Part shown: positions 1 through 8,594 of the stretch, in pieces
Numbering within the stretch: the stretch's first letter is position 1
How the letters are laid out: each line of letters opens with the position of its first letter
Assembly (NCBI RefSeq): GCF_036173105.1
Contig: NZ_CP108053.1
Span: 7,378,001-7,442,000 of the forward strand
From: Streptomyces sp. NBC_00287
Lineage (GTDB): Bacteria > Actinomycetota > Actinomycetes > Streptomycetales > Streptomycetaceae
DNA: 64,000 bases
Direction of reading: 5' to 3'
Notes under the pieces: model-generated
Told to the model about the DNA's origin: nothing
What the model saw: the letters and a program-made list of their open reading frames with translations, nothing else
The model's database searches: none
Program-made: the position numbers and the translations under genes

Positions 1-25
1 CCCCCACCCCCGAGAGGCAGTCCGT

Positions 26-1105
26 ATGAGCCGCGAAGACGACGACCTGCCCCAGATCCCCAGTCGCCGACTGATGCTGAAGGGCGCCCTGGCCGCGGGC
101 GCCCTCACCGCGACCCCCACCGTGGCCGGCGCCGCCCCGAGCCCGAAGAAGGCAGTCCCGTACGTGAATCCGCTTGTCCCGCACCGCGCCGACCCGCACA
201 TCCACCGCCACGCGGACGGCACCTACTACTTCACCGCCACCGCGCCGGAGTACGACCGCATCATCCTGCGCCGCTCACGCACCCTGGGCGGCCTCACCAC
301 CGCCGCCGAGTCCGTCATCTGGCGCAAGCACACCACCGGCAACATGGGCGCCCACATCTGGGCGCCGGAGATCCACCGCATCGGCGGCAAGTGGTACATC
401 TACTTCGCCGCGGCGCCCGCCGAGGATGTGTGGGCCATCCGCATCTGGGTGCTGGAGAACTCCAACGCCGATCCCTTCAAGGGCACTTGGGTGGAGCGTG
501 GTCAGCTGAAGACGCAGTGGGAGACCTTCTCCCTGGACGCCACCACCTTCACCCACCGCGGCACCCGCTATCTCTCCTGGGCCCAGCACGAGCCCGGCAT
601 GGCCAACAACACCGCCCTGTGGCTGTCGAAGATGGCCAACCCCTGGACCCTGACGGGCCCTCAAATCCGGTTGTCCACCCCCGAGTACGACTGGGAGTGC
701 ATCGGCTACAAAGTCAACGAGGGCCCCTCGGTCATCGCCCGCAACGGCCGGCTGTTCATGACGTACTCGGCCAGCGCCACCGACGCCAACTACTGCATGG
801 GCCTGCTGACCATCGACGCGGACGCCGACCTGATGAACCCCGCGAACTGGGCCAAGTCCCCGGCCCCGGTGTTCACCAGCAACGACACGACCAAGCAGTA
901 CGGACCCGGCCACAACAGCTTCACCGTCGCCGAGGACGGCCGTACCGATGTCCTCGTCTACCACGCCCGCCAGTACAAGGAGATCGTCGGCGACCCGCTG
1001 AACGACCCCAACCGGCACACCCGCGTCCAGACCCTCGGCTGGAACCCCGACGGCACCCCGGACTTCGGTATACCCGTGGCCGACACAGCCAAGGAGAGTG
1101 CGTGA
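26..1105 (+). CDS. Secreted GH43 exo-alpha-L-arabinofuranosidase (subfamily 26-like)
   Basis: Predicted extracellular enzyme releasing arabinose from arabinan or arabinogalactan side chains. A Tat-type signal (SRRLMLKGALAAGAL, about residues 13-27) precedes one five-bladed GH43 domain. The three expected acids are visible: D56 in RADPHIH (general base), D171 in SLDATTF (pKa modulator) and E232 in VNEGPSV (general acid). The sequence closely resembles the catalytic part of the Streptomyces avermitilis exo-1,5-alpha-L-arabinofuranosidase Araf43A as I remember it, but it has no CBM42. The ATG has a GAGAGG ribosome site 8 nt upstream. The next gene begins 1 nt after the stop, so the two are probably cotranscribed; the promoter lies outside the window. 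Exact linkage specificity is inferred. Confidence 0.88.
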   Translation: MSREDDDLPQIPSRRLMLKGALAAGALTATPTVAGAAPSPKKAVPYVNPLVPHRADPHIHRHADGTYYFTATAPEYDRIILRRSRTLGGLTTAAESVIWRKHTTGNMGAHIWAPEIHRIGGKWYIYFAAAPAEDVWAIRIWVLENSNADPFKGTWVERGQLKTQWETFSLDATTFTHRGTRYLSWAQHEPGMANNTALWLSKMANPWTLTGPQIRLSTPEYDWECIGYKVNEGPSVIARNGRLFMTYSASATDANYCMGLLTIDADADLMNPANWAKSPAPVFTSNDTTKQYGPGHNSFTVAEDGRTDVLVYHARQYKEIVGDPLNDPNRHTRVQTLGWNPDGTPDFGIPVADTAKESA

Positions 1106-1106
1106 G

Positions 1107-2519
1107 ATGAGACGTGCGTACGCGGTCCTGCTCGCCCTCTGTCTGGCGCTCGCGGGAGCCCTGGTCACCGCCGGGCCCGCCCAGGCCGCACCCCAGACGA
1201 TCACCAACGGCACCCAGTTCACCGACACTTCGGGGAATCCGGTGCACGCCCACGGCGGCGGAGTCATCAAGGTCGGCGCGTACTACTACTGGTTCGGCGA
1301 GAACCGCAACGCCGACAACACCTTCCGGTATGTCTCCGCCTACCGTTCCACGGACCTGAAGAACTGGGAGTTCCGCAACCACGTCCTGACCGAGGCCACC
1401 GACCCCGAGCTGGCCACCGCCAACATCGAGCGGCCCAAGGTCATGTACAACGCGGCCACCGGCAAGTTCGTGATGTGGATGCACAAGGAGAACGGCGTCG
1501 ACTACAGCGAGGCGCGCGCCGCGGTCGCCGTCTCCGACACCGTGGACGGCGACTACACCTGGCAGGGCAGCTTCCGCCCGCTCGGCCAGCACATGTCCCG
1601 GGACATCACGGTCTTCGTCGACACCGACGGCACCGGCTACATGGTCTCGGCCGCCCGGGAGAACTACGACCTGCACATCTACCGCCTGACCAGCGACTAC
1701 ACCGGTATCGCCGCCCTGGTCGCCGACCCCTGGCACGGCGGCCACCGCGAGGCACCGGCGCTGTTCAAACGTAACGGCGTCTACTTCATGCTCACTTCGG
1801 GCGCGACGGGCTGGAGCCCCAACCAGCAGCAGTACGCGACCGCCACCTCCCTGTCCGGCCCCTGGACCGCCATGACGAACATCGGCGACTCCACGGCGTA
1901 CGGCTCGCAGACCGCGTACGTCCTTCCCGTGCAGGGGACTTCGGCCACCTCCTATCTCTACCTCGGCGACCGCTGGGGCAACTCCTTCGGCGGGACCGTC
2001 AATGACTCCCGCTACGTGTGGCTGCCGCTGACCTTCCCGAGCTCCACCACGATGTCCATGTCCTGGACTCCGGAGGTCACCGTCGACACGGCCACCGGGA
2101 CGGTCAGCGGCACGAGCGCCACGTACAACACGCTGATCGCCCGCCACTCCGGCCGGTGCGCCGATGTGACCAGTCAGTCGCAGTGGCAGGGCGCCCAGCT
2201 CAAGCAGTACGACTGCAACGGCGGCACCCACCAGAAGTACTGGTTCAAGCCCGTCGGCGGCGGCTACTACCAGCTGATGGCCCGTCATAGCTCCCTCTGC
2301 GTCCGGGAGAACGCGAGCACGGTGACACAGGAGAACTGCAACGCCTCGGCGACGAACCAGCAGTGGTCGATGACCAGCACCGGCTCCTACGTCAACGTCG
2401 TCTCCCGCGCCACCGGCGAGTGCCTCGATGTGAACGGCGCGTCCACCGCCAACTCCGCCGCGATCATCACGTACACCTGCAACGGAGGTACGAATCAGCA
2501 GTGGACGCGGGGGAGTTGA
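1107..2519 (+). CDS. Secreted GH43 exo-beta-1,3-galactanase with ricin-type CBM13
   Basis: Predicted to cleave the beta-1,3-galactan backbone of type II arabinogalactan from the non-reducing end. Layout of the 470-residue protein: Sec signal peptide (1-27), GH43_24-like catalytic domain (about 35-335), C-terminal ricin-B/CBM13 domain (about 345-470) with repeated QxW-type units (QQWSM, QQWTR). The HAHGGGVIKVGAYYYW stretch is typical of the galactanase subfamily; E215 in HREAPAL is the likely general acid and D166 in SRDITVF the pKa modulator. A GH43+CBM13 galactanase is known from S. avermitilis. I chose ATG 1107 over the in-frame GTG 1098 because AAGGAG (1091-1096) is then 10 nt away instead of 1. 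The stop lies 6 bp from the stop of the opposing lyase gene. Confidence 0.87.
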   Translation: MRRAYAVLLALCLALAGALVTAGPAQAAPQTITNGTQFTDTSGNPVHAHGGGVIKVGAYYYWFGENRNADNTFRYVSAYRSTDLKNWEFRNHVLTEATDPELATANIERPKVMYNAATGKFVMWMHKENGVDYSEARAAVAVSDTVDGDYTWQGSFRPLGQHMSRDITVFVDTDGTGYMVSAARENYDLHIYRLTSDYTGIAALVADPWHGGHREAPALFKRNGVYFMLTSGATGWSPNQQQYATATSLSGPWTAMTNIGDSTAYGSQTAYVLPVQGTSATSYLYLGDRWGNSFGGTVNDSRYVWLPLTFPSSTTMSMSWTPEVTVDTATGTVSGTSATYNTLIARHSGRCADVTSQSQWQGAQLKQYDCNGGTHQKYWFKPVGGGYYQLMARHSSLCVRENASTVTQENCNASATNQQWSMTSTGSYVNVVSRATGECLDVNGASTANSAAIITYTCNGGTNQQWTRGS

Positions 2520-2525
2520 CCGACC

Positions 2526-4187
2526 TCAGGCCAGCAGGTCGATCGCGTCGATCGACGTGCCTGCGCTGAGATAGGACGTCGTCCCCGAACCGCTCACCAC
2601 ATTGATCCTCAGCGTGTTGTAGGCGCTGGTGTCCGTCAGCCAGGCGGACGCCGGGACGCTGTAGGTGAACGTGTGGTTGTTGCCGCGGTACGAACCGTTG
2701 GTCAGCGACCGCGTGTTCGGCTGTGTGGGCGGGGAGGGGATGGCGGACGTCCAGGTGTCGTTGACGACGACCTGCGGGCGGCCGTTGGCGTAGGCCGTCG
2801 TCACGCCGATGCGCAGGGTGTGCGCGGCGGCGGCCTGAGCGGCGGTGAGTCTGAAGTACACGACGATCCCGCTGTTGACGTCCTTCCAGAGGTAGCAGGG
2901 GAAGCCGGAGGTCTCGGTCCCGCTGCCGATCACCACGTTCCCGGTCCAGGCGGCGGCGCGGACGTCCGACGGATGCGCGTACGTCATCAGATCGGCGTTC
3001 TTGAAGCCCCTGGGCGTGCCGTTCCAGTCGCCGATACGCCAGATCGCGGTCGCGTTGGCGGGGTCGTTCGAGGAGGGGATCGCGATCGTGTTGAGGGTGG
3101 TCGTCGCGCCCGCCGTGACCGTCACCGAGCCGGTGTACACGGCGAGTTCGTCCTTGAAGACGGTGAGCGTGTACGTCCCCGGCAGGACGCCGGCGATGGA
3201 GAAGTAGCCGTCCGAGGCGCGCGCCGAACCCCAGTACTGCGCCGCCGAGTTGGCGAGGCCCACGGTGTAGGCGTACGCCGTGTTCCGCCCGGTGATCCCG
3301 ACGCCGGCCACCCGGCCCCGGCCGCTCGCGCCGACGTAGCCGGACATCCCGAGGGAGTCCGCCCAGGAGGTGGTGAGGGTCCCCGGGTAGAGGGCGGAGG
3401 AGGGCGCGCCGCCGTCCGTGAGCGCGATGACGTACGGGCCCTGGAGGCCGAAGCGCTCCGACTCGGTCTGGTTCTGGCCGTAGTACAGGATCTCGTACAG
3501 GCCGCCGCCGTCCGCGCTCTGGTGGCGCAGGAGCGAGCGGTAGAAGGGGCCGCCCGAGGCCTTCTCGTGGTTGCTGCGCACGATCCACAGACCGACGCCA
3601 CCGGCCGACCAGCCGACGTAGTTGTAGTCCATCACCCGCAGCTTGGAGTAGTGCTTGGAGCGGGTCTGGCCGTCGGACTTCGCGAAGACGTCGGAGGCCT
3701 CGATGGTGGTGGGGGCGTAGGTGTAGGAGTCGGGCTCGTCGTTGAGGAAGAGCCCCGCCTTCACGCGCAGGATGAAGCGGGTCGCGGAGACGGAGGTGTC
3801 GGCCTTGTTGGTCCACACGTAGATGTTGTTCTCGCCGCTGCGGGCCGCGTAGTAGTGCCGGAGCGTGCCGTAGGTGACCGACACCAGGATCGTCGAACCG
3901 GACTGCGTGATCGTCACGGTGGAGCTGCCGAGGCCGGACTCGATGTGCGAGTTCTTGCCGCCGTAGCCCTGGTACTCCACGCCCCGGTAGACCAGCGAGG
4001 AGAGATCGCCGTTGGACTTGCTGACCTTGAAGACCAGGTTGGCGCCGGTGTCGATGACGTAGTTCGTGCCGTCGTCGCTCCAGCCGAAGGCGGCGGCGGA
4101 GGCGGTGCCGCTCAGAGCCGCCGTGCTCACGGCGGCTGCGGTGCCGAGGACGAAGGTGCGGCGGCCGACCGTTCCGGAATCGGACAT
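2526..4187 (-). CDS. Secreted PL4 rhamnogalacturonan lyase
   Basis: Predicted rhamnogalacturonan endolyase acting on the RG-I pectin backbone by beta-elimination. The 553-residue protein has a Tat signal (VGRRTFVLGTAAAVS) and the three-part PL4 layout: N-terminal beta-sandwich (about 30-330; includes YVWTNKAD and YYGQNQTESERFGLQGPYV), a fibronectin/carboxypeptidase-regulatory-like domain (about 335-400; SIAGVLPGTYTLTVFKDEL) and a jelly-roll C-terminal module (about 405-553; IWRIGDWNGTPRGFKNAD). The match to PL4 is by domain order and motifs. A GGAGGT ribosome site sits just upstream of the ATG. It is divergent from the acetylesterase gene and shares its intergenic region, so the backbone-cleaving and deacetylating enzymes are probably co-regulated. 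Confidence 0.85.
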   Translation of the reverse strand: MSDSGTVGRRTFVLGTAAAVSTAALSGTASAAAFGWSDDGTNYVIDTGANLVFKVSKSNGDLSSLVYRGVEYQGYGGKNSHIESGLGSSTVTITQSGSTILVSVTYGTLRHYYAARSGENNIYVWTNKADTSVSATRFILRVKAGLFLNDEPDSYTYAPTTIEASDVFAKSDGQTRSKHYSKLRVMDYNYVGWSAGGVGLWIVRSNHEKASGGPFYRSLLRHQSADGGGLYEILYYGQNQTESERFGLQGPYVIALTDGGAPSSALYPGTLTTSWADSLGMSGYVGASGRGRVAGVGITGRNTAYAYTVGLANSAAQYWGSARASDGYFSIAGVLPGTYTLTVFKDELAVYTGSVTVTAGATTTLNTIAIPSSNDPANATAIWRIGDWNGTPRGFKNADLMTYAHPSDVRAAAWTGNVVIGSGTETSGFPCYLWKDVNSGIVVYFRLTAAQAAAAHTLRIGVTTAYANGRPQVVVNDTWTSAIPSPPTQPNTRSLTNGSYRGNNHTFTYSVPASAWLTDTSAYNTLRINVVSGSGTTSYLSAGTSIDAIDLLA

Positions 4188-4253
4188 GGGGGACCTCCTT
4201 CGGGAGGTGTGGGGGTTGCGGGTGTGACCGAGGTTGACAGTTGAATCGTTTTT

Positions 4254-4321
4254 GCGAAAGGGCTTTCGCTGGCTGGGTGTTGGGAATCTTGTGAATTCGA
4301 GCCAAGGTCTAGAAAGCGCTT
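4254..4321. promoter_or_regulatory. Two LacI-type operator-like sequences in a divergent promoter region
   Basis: A perfect inverted repeat GCGAAAG-GG-CTTTCGC (4254-4269) and a second related element TAGAAAGCGCTTGCAG (4310-4325, core AAGCGCTT palindromic at 4314-4321) lie between the divergent lyase and esterase starts. Both fit GAAAGnGCTTnC with a central CpG or GpG, the general form of LacI-family operators in Gram-positive sugar loci. Their centres are about 56 bp apart. No LacI gene is in the window, so the regulator is unknown. Function is inferred. Confidence 0.5.
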
Positions 4322-4378
4322 GCAGCTAGCGGTACGGTCCAGCGCCAGGCCTTGTTCACCGTGACGGAGGAGCCGCGA

Positions 4379-5416
4379 GTGAGACGTTCGAGCATCGCTG
4401 TACTGGCGGCGGTGACGCTGAGTACCGCGCTGAGTGCCGTGCCCGCGCAGGCGGGGGAGTCGGCGCCGGGCATGGCGAACTGCACCGCCACCGCCTGCCA
4501 CTTCGACCTCCCGCCCGGCACCTACGACGTGAAGGTGCTGCTGGGCGGCTCAGCCGAGTCGAGCACGGCCATCACCGGCGAGACCCGGCGCGCCCTGCTC
4601 CCCGAGACGGCCGCACCCGCCGGCGAACGCGTCGCCCGCAGCTTCACCGTGAACGTCCGCACCCCCGAGGGCGAACCGACCGGCGCCACCGGAACTCCCG
4701 GCCTGGACCTGACGATCGGCGGCTCGGCCCCCGCCCTTGCCGACATCCGCGTGACCCCCGCCCGGCACGCCCGCCAGATCTTCCTCGTCGGCGACTCCAC
4801 GGTCTGCGACCAGCCCGGTGACCCCTACTACGGCTGGGGCCAACAGCTCCCGCAGTACCTCCGCAAGGGTGTCTCGGTCGCCAACTACGCGGACTCCGGC
4901 GAGAGTACGGTCACCTATCTGGGGAACCCGCAGCTGTGGGCCACCGTTCAGCCGCAGATCCGCCGCGGCGACCTCGTGCTGATCCAGCTCGCGCACAACG
5001 ACAAGACGACGGACGGGGCGACGTACCGCGCCAACCTGGAGACACTGGTGGCGGGCGTACGGGAGCAGGGCGGCGAACCCGTGCTCGTCACCCCGATCGT
5101 GCGCCGCTGGTTCAACTCCGACGGCACGCTCAACAACGGCACCGCACTGCTGGTGAACGGCCTGGGCGTGGACCATCCGGCGGTCGTCCGTTCGGTCGCC
5201 GCGGCCGAGGGTGTCCCGCTGATCGACCTGACCGCGGAGTCCAAGGCGCTGGTCGAGTCGCTCGGCGTGGAGGGCTCCAAGTCCCTTTACCTGTACAACG
5301 AGAAGCGCGACAACACCCACACCTCGGTACGCGGAGCCACGGCGTACGCGGAACTGGTCCGTGACGAACTACGGGCCCAGGGTCTGGTGCCCGAGGGCCT
5401 GGTGAGGGTGGGATGA
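4379..5416 (+). CDS. Secreted rhamnogalacturonan acetylesterase (SGNH/GDSL hydrolase)
   Basis: Predicted to remove acetyl groups from RG-I galacturonate so that the lyase can act. The 345-residue protein starts with a Sec signal peptide ending near PAQAG, then an N-terminal beta-rich segment (about 30-125), then an SGNH hydrolase domain. Block I is LVGDSTVCDQ with Ser about 140, block II is YADSGEST, block III is QLAHND, and block V is DNTHTS with Asp about 311 and His about 314, a complete catalytic set. GTG 4379 was chosen because GGAGG at 4366-4370 lies 8 nt upstream; the in-frame TTG at 4352 has no ribosome site. It is divergent from the PL4 lyase and followed by the DUF2264 gene. Confidence 0.85.
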   Translation: MRRSSIAVLAAVTLSTALSAVPAQAGESAPGMANCTATACHFDLPPGTYDVKVLLGGSAESSTAITGETRRALLPETAAPAGERVARSFTVNVRTPEGEPTGATGTPGLDLTIGGSAPALADIRVTPARHARQIFLVGDSTVCDQPGDPYYGWGQQLPQYLRKGVSVANYADSGESTVTYLGNPQLWATVQPQIRRGDLVLIQLAHNDKTTDGATYRANLETLVAGVREQGGEPVLVTPIVRRWFNSDGTLNNGTALLVNGLGVDHPAVVRSVAAAEGVPLIDLTAESKALVESLGVEGSKSLYLYNEKRDNTHTSVRGATAYAELVRDELRAQGLVPEGLVRVG

Positions 5417-5419
5417 ACT

Positions 5420-5455
5420 CCTGGGGCGTCCCGACCGGAACCGGGGCGCCCCAGG
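5420..5455 (+). terminator. Stem-loop between the esterase and DUF2264 genes
   Basis: A 9-bp perfect stem, CCTGGGGCG at 5420-5428 with CGCCCCAGG at 5447-5455, and an 18-nt loop. It starts 3 nt after the esterase stop. No T-run follows, as is usual in Streptomyces. It may reduce readthrough into the downstream gene rather than end the operon. Confidence 0.5.
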
Positions 5456-5480
5456 CCCCTGTCGGAAGGAACCGCCGCTG

Positions 5481-7190
5481 ATGGACCTGCCCCCGGACGA
5501 CCGCACCCTCAGCCCCCGCACCGGCTACACCCGCGCCCACTGGGAGGCGGCCGCCGACGCCCTGCTGGCCGCGGTGGAGCCGTACGCGACCGAGGACCGC
5601 GCCCTCTACCACCTGCCCGGCGACCGGGAGAGCTGGTCCGGCCGTCTCTCCGACGGCCTTGAGGGCTATGCCCGTACGCTCCTGCTCGCGGCCTTCCGCC
5701 GGGACGAAACGGCCCTGGAGCGCTACGCCGAGGGCCTCGCGGCCGGCGTCTCGGGGGTCTGGCCCCGTGTCGAGCACCGCAGCCAGCCCCTGGTGGAGGC
5801 CGCGTCCATCGCTCTCGCCCTGCGCCTGACCCGCCCGCTGCTGTGGGACCGCCTGGACGACTCCGTACGACAGCGGGCGGCGGCCTGGCTGGGCGACGCC
5901 CTCACCGCCGAACCCTGGCCGTGCAACTGGGAGTTGTTCCCGGTGACGGTAGGAGGGTTCCTCCAGTCGATCGACTACGAGCCGGAGGCGTCCGGCAAGG
6001 CGATCGACCGAGGCCTGTCGCGCATCGAGCAGTGGTACCTGGGGGACGGCTGGTACACGGACGGCGACGGCCGCAAATTCGACTACTACAACGGCTGGGC
6101 GATGCACCTGTACCCGGTGCTGCACGCCTGGCTGGCCGACGACGCCGAGCTGCTGTCCCTGTACGGAGGCAGGCTCTCCCGCCACTTGGAGGACTACGCC
6201 CACCTGTTCGCCGCCGACGGCGCCCCCATGCACCAGGGCCGCTCCCTGACGTACCGCTTCGCGACCACGGCCCCACTGTGGCTGGGCGCGCTGACGGGGC
6301 ATACGCCGCTGCCGCCGGGGGAGACGCGACGGCTGGCCTCGGGGGCGCTGCGGTACTTCATGGAGCGGGGTGCGGTGGACTCGCGCGGCCTGTTGACCCT
6401 GGGCTGGCACGGCCCGGACCCCGCCGTACTCCAGCATTACTCGGGCCCGGCTTCTCCGTACTGGGCGAGCAAGGCCTTTGTGAGCCTGCTCCTGCCACCG
6501 GACCACGAGGTGTGGACGGCGGTGGAGGAACCGGGCCCGGCGGAACGCTCGGACGCGGCGCACCCGGTGTCGCCGCCCAACTGGCTGCTCCAGTCCACGC
6601 GTTCGGACTGCCTGGTCCGCCTCCACAACCACGGCAGCGAGGACGTCCGCTACGACCCGTACTACACACGGCTCGCGTATTCGACGGCGACGGAGCCGTC
6701 ATCGTCGTACGACAACAGTGTGTTCGTCGGGGAGGATCCGAGCCGGACGGAGATCGTGCCGTTGGGCGTGGGGGAGGGCTGGGCGGCCTCCGCCCACACC
6801 GTCGGGGACGGGATCCGGGTGACGAGTCTCGTCGTCGCCGAGGGTGCGGTGGAGGTGCGCGCCCACCTGGTGGCCGGGGCCGCGGCCGGTACACCGGTGC
6901 GGGTGACCGGGTGGCCGGTGACGGAGGGCCTGAGCGCCGAACTCCTGCCGGCCCACGGCCTCGACGACTCCCTCACCGGCACCCTCACCGACACCCCGGG
7001 CCTCTTCGTGGCCCTCGCCCGCCTCACCGCGGAGCCGGACCCCGTCCCGATTCCGGAACTGGTCTCGGTGGCGGTGGAAGGCGCCTACGAGCTGAGTGTG
7101 CGCTGGTCCAGTGGATCCGTCAGCCGGTTCCGCTTCACGGCGTCAGACGAGCGATCCGCAACGCCTTCGTGGTCGGTGACGCAGCGGTGA
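5481..7190 (+). CDS. DUF2264 protein, candidate GH154-type beta-glucuronidase
   Basis: Intracellular-looking 569-residue protein with no signal peptide. The N-terminal two thirds are rich in Trp, Tyr and helices in the manner of an (alpha/alpha)6 toroid (YARTLLLAAF, NWELFPVTVGGFLQS, FDYYNGWAMHLYPVLHAW, YRFATTAPLWLGALTG), and the C-terminal part is beta-rich. This is the DUF2264 family. To my knowledge CAZy family GH154, beta-glucuronidases from arabinogalactan loci, belongs to this family; I am moderately sure of that link. Glucuronic acid caps type II arabinogalactan chains, so the neighbourhood fits. GGAAGGA (5464-5470) precedes the ATG. Its 3' end overlaps the opposing gene by 56 bp. Confidence 0.72.
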   Translation: MDLPPDDRTLSPRTGYTRAHWEAAADALLAAVEPYATEDRALYHLPGDRESWSGRLSDGLEGYARTLLLAAFRRDETALERYAEGLAAGVSGVWPRVEHRSQPLVEAASIALALRLTRPLLWDRLDDSVRQRAAAWLGDALTAEPWPCNWELFPVTVGGFLQSIDYEPEASGKAIDRGLSRIEQWYLGDGWYTDGDGRKFDYYNGWAMHLYPVLHAWLADDAELLSLYGGRLSRHLEDYAHLFAADGAPMHQGRSLTYRFATTAPLWLGALTGHTPLPPGETRRLASGALRYFMERGAVDSRGLLTLGWHGPDPAVLQHYSGPASPYWASKAFVSLLLPPDHEVWTAVEEPGPAERSDAAHPVSPPNWLLQSTRSDCLVRLHNHGSEDVRYDPYYTRLAYSTATEPSSSYDNSVFVGEDPSRTEIVPLGVGEGWAASAHTVGDGIRVTSLVVAEGAVEVRAHLVAGAAAGTPVRVTGWPVTEGLSAELLPAHGLDDSLTGTLTDTPGLFVALARLTAEPDPVPIPELVSVAVEGAYELSVRWSSGSVSRFRFTASDERSATPSWSVTQR

Positions 7191-8523
7191 GCGGGTTCGC
7201 GTACGAGGGGGTCACCGGGACGTAGGCCCACGTCAGCGTCCCGTCCTTCTGGACCGCGATGTCGCCTGTGATGCGGGCGCTCACCACCTTGTCGGGGCTC
7301 TGGAACTTGCCGTTCCAGTCGATGAGGCGGAGGTGGGTGCCCGTGAAGGTGCCGGTGCAGGTGCCCGACTTGCACTTGGCGTTCTTCAGGGACTCCCAGG
7401 ACAGCAGGAGGCGGTCCTTGCCGTACGGGGCCAGGCGGACGTTGACGTGTTCGGTGCCCTTGGCTTCGGTGAGGCGGAGCGCCTTGCCGGGGGCCGAGTT
7501 GCGGTTCTTCAGGAACGCGACCGCCACTTGGTGGGTGCTGGTCTTCGGTGTGACCGTCCAGCCTCGGCCGGAGGCGTCGTCGGGGTTCTTCTTGGCGGAG
7601 GCGGCGCCCCGGGAGGCGAAGGCGGTGGCGTAGCGGCCCGTCGAGGACTTCACCAGGTCGCCGGTGCGGCCGGGATACGTACCGCCGCAGTAGCCCGCCC
7701 AGCACTGTTCGCGCTGGACGACCGGAGCGTTGTCGGGGGCGCCGATCCCCGTCGACACGAACAGCCCCGAACGCCAGTCGTCGAAGCAGAGGGAGGTGAA
7801 GGCGCCGGCCTTCTCGGGGTGCAGGGCGATGCCCTCATTGTGGCTGCACCCCCAGCTCCAACCGCCGCTGAGCTTCTTGCCCTTGGCGCTGATGTACGAC
7901 AGCTTGTCGCCGAAGTGTCCGTCGGCGAAGCCGCCCGCGCCGTGCACCACGAAGTACGCGCCGTACTTGGTGCCGTTCCAGGTGAGCCGGCCGTCCAGCA
8001 GCGGGGCGGTGTCGTGCGTGGCGGTGCCGGTGAGCTTGGTGCTCCAGATCTTCTTGCCGCCCGTGTAGCGGACGATCGCCGCCGCCGTCTCCTTCCACTT
8101 ATTGGTGTCGGCGACCCGGGTCAGCAGCGCGAACCCGTCGTTGTGCGCGACCAGCCCGCCGACCTCCTTGGCCCCCTTGACGACCGTGTCCGCACCCGAC
8201 CGCTTCCCGGCCGAGGTCAGCGGCGTCACGTGGATACCGTCCGAGGCGGGCCACGCGACGCGCAGCGTGCCGTTCGGCGCCACGGCCGTCGCCGTGCGCG
8301 TCCACTCGCGGGTGTTGTTGTAACCGGCCGAGAGATAAGGGAACTTGGCCGGAAGGGTCACGGAAGTGCTGGTGACGGCAAGCGTGGGGGATGTCGTCGC
8401 TGCCCCGGCGGTGGCGTACCACGCCCCGGCCAGCAGCCCGGCCGCCGCGAGCGCGCCTATGGCAGGCTTACGTGCGGCATGGATCCGGCGGTGACTGGTC
8501 GTCGTGCGTCGTGCAGATGTCAT
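7135..8523 (-). CDS. Secreted or anchored protein of unknown function
   Basis: I do not recognise a family. The 462-residue protein has a basic N-terminus (RRTTTSHRRIHAARK) and one hydrophobic segment (about 21-42), consistent with a signal peptide or membrane anchor. The rest alternates short beta-type stretches with Trp/Gly turns (TREWTRTATAVAPNGTLRVAW, KDGTLTWAY), suggesting a beta-propeller-like fold. Cysteines come in short-range pairs (CSHNEG, CFDDW, CWAGYC, CKSGTC), as expected of disulfides outside the cell. The 3' end overlaps the DUF2264 gene by 56 bp in antiparallel, and the C-terminal 18 residues (TKALRIARLTP at the end) lie in the overlap. Start chosen from the track ATG; the signal-like N-terminus supports it. 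Confidence 0.7.
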   Translation of the reverse strand: MTSARRTTTSHRRIHAARKPAIGALAAAGLLAGAWYATAGAATTSPTLAVTSTSVTLPAKFPYLSAGYNNTREWTRTATAVAPNGTLRVAWPASDGIHVTPLTSAGKRSGADTVVKGAKEVGGLVAHNDGFALLTRVADTNKWKETAAAIVRYTGGKKIWSTKLTGTATHDTAPLLDGRLTWNGTKYGAYFVVHGAGGFADGHFGDKLSYISAKGKKLSGGWSWGCSHNEGIALHPEKAGAFTSLCFDDWRSGLFVSTGIGAPDNAPVVQREQCWAGYCGGTYPGRTGDLVKSSTGRYATAFASRGAASAKKNPDDASGRGWTVTPKTSTHQVAVAFLKNRNSAPGKALRLTEAKGTEHVNVRLAPYGKDRLLLSWESLKNAKCKSGTCTGTFTGTHLRLIDWNGKFQSPDKVVSARITGDIAVQKDGTLTWAYVPVTPSYANPLTAASPTTKALRIARLTP

Positions 8524-8594
8524 GCCTGGTGGTTGCCGCAGTGGGGCGGGAGGTTGCCGGGCAGTCTTGCAGCCCCCTGGAAACGAGTGCGCCC

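Noticed and set aside
275..1270. Long open frames antisense to the GH43 genes and elsewhere
   Set aside because: High GC gives long open frames on the wrong strand; their translations are repetitive Arg/Ala/Gly and lack domain motifs, start signals or ribosome sites.
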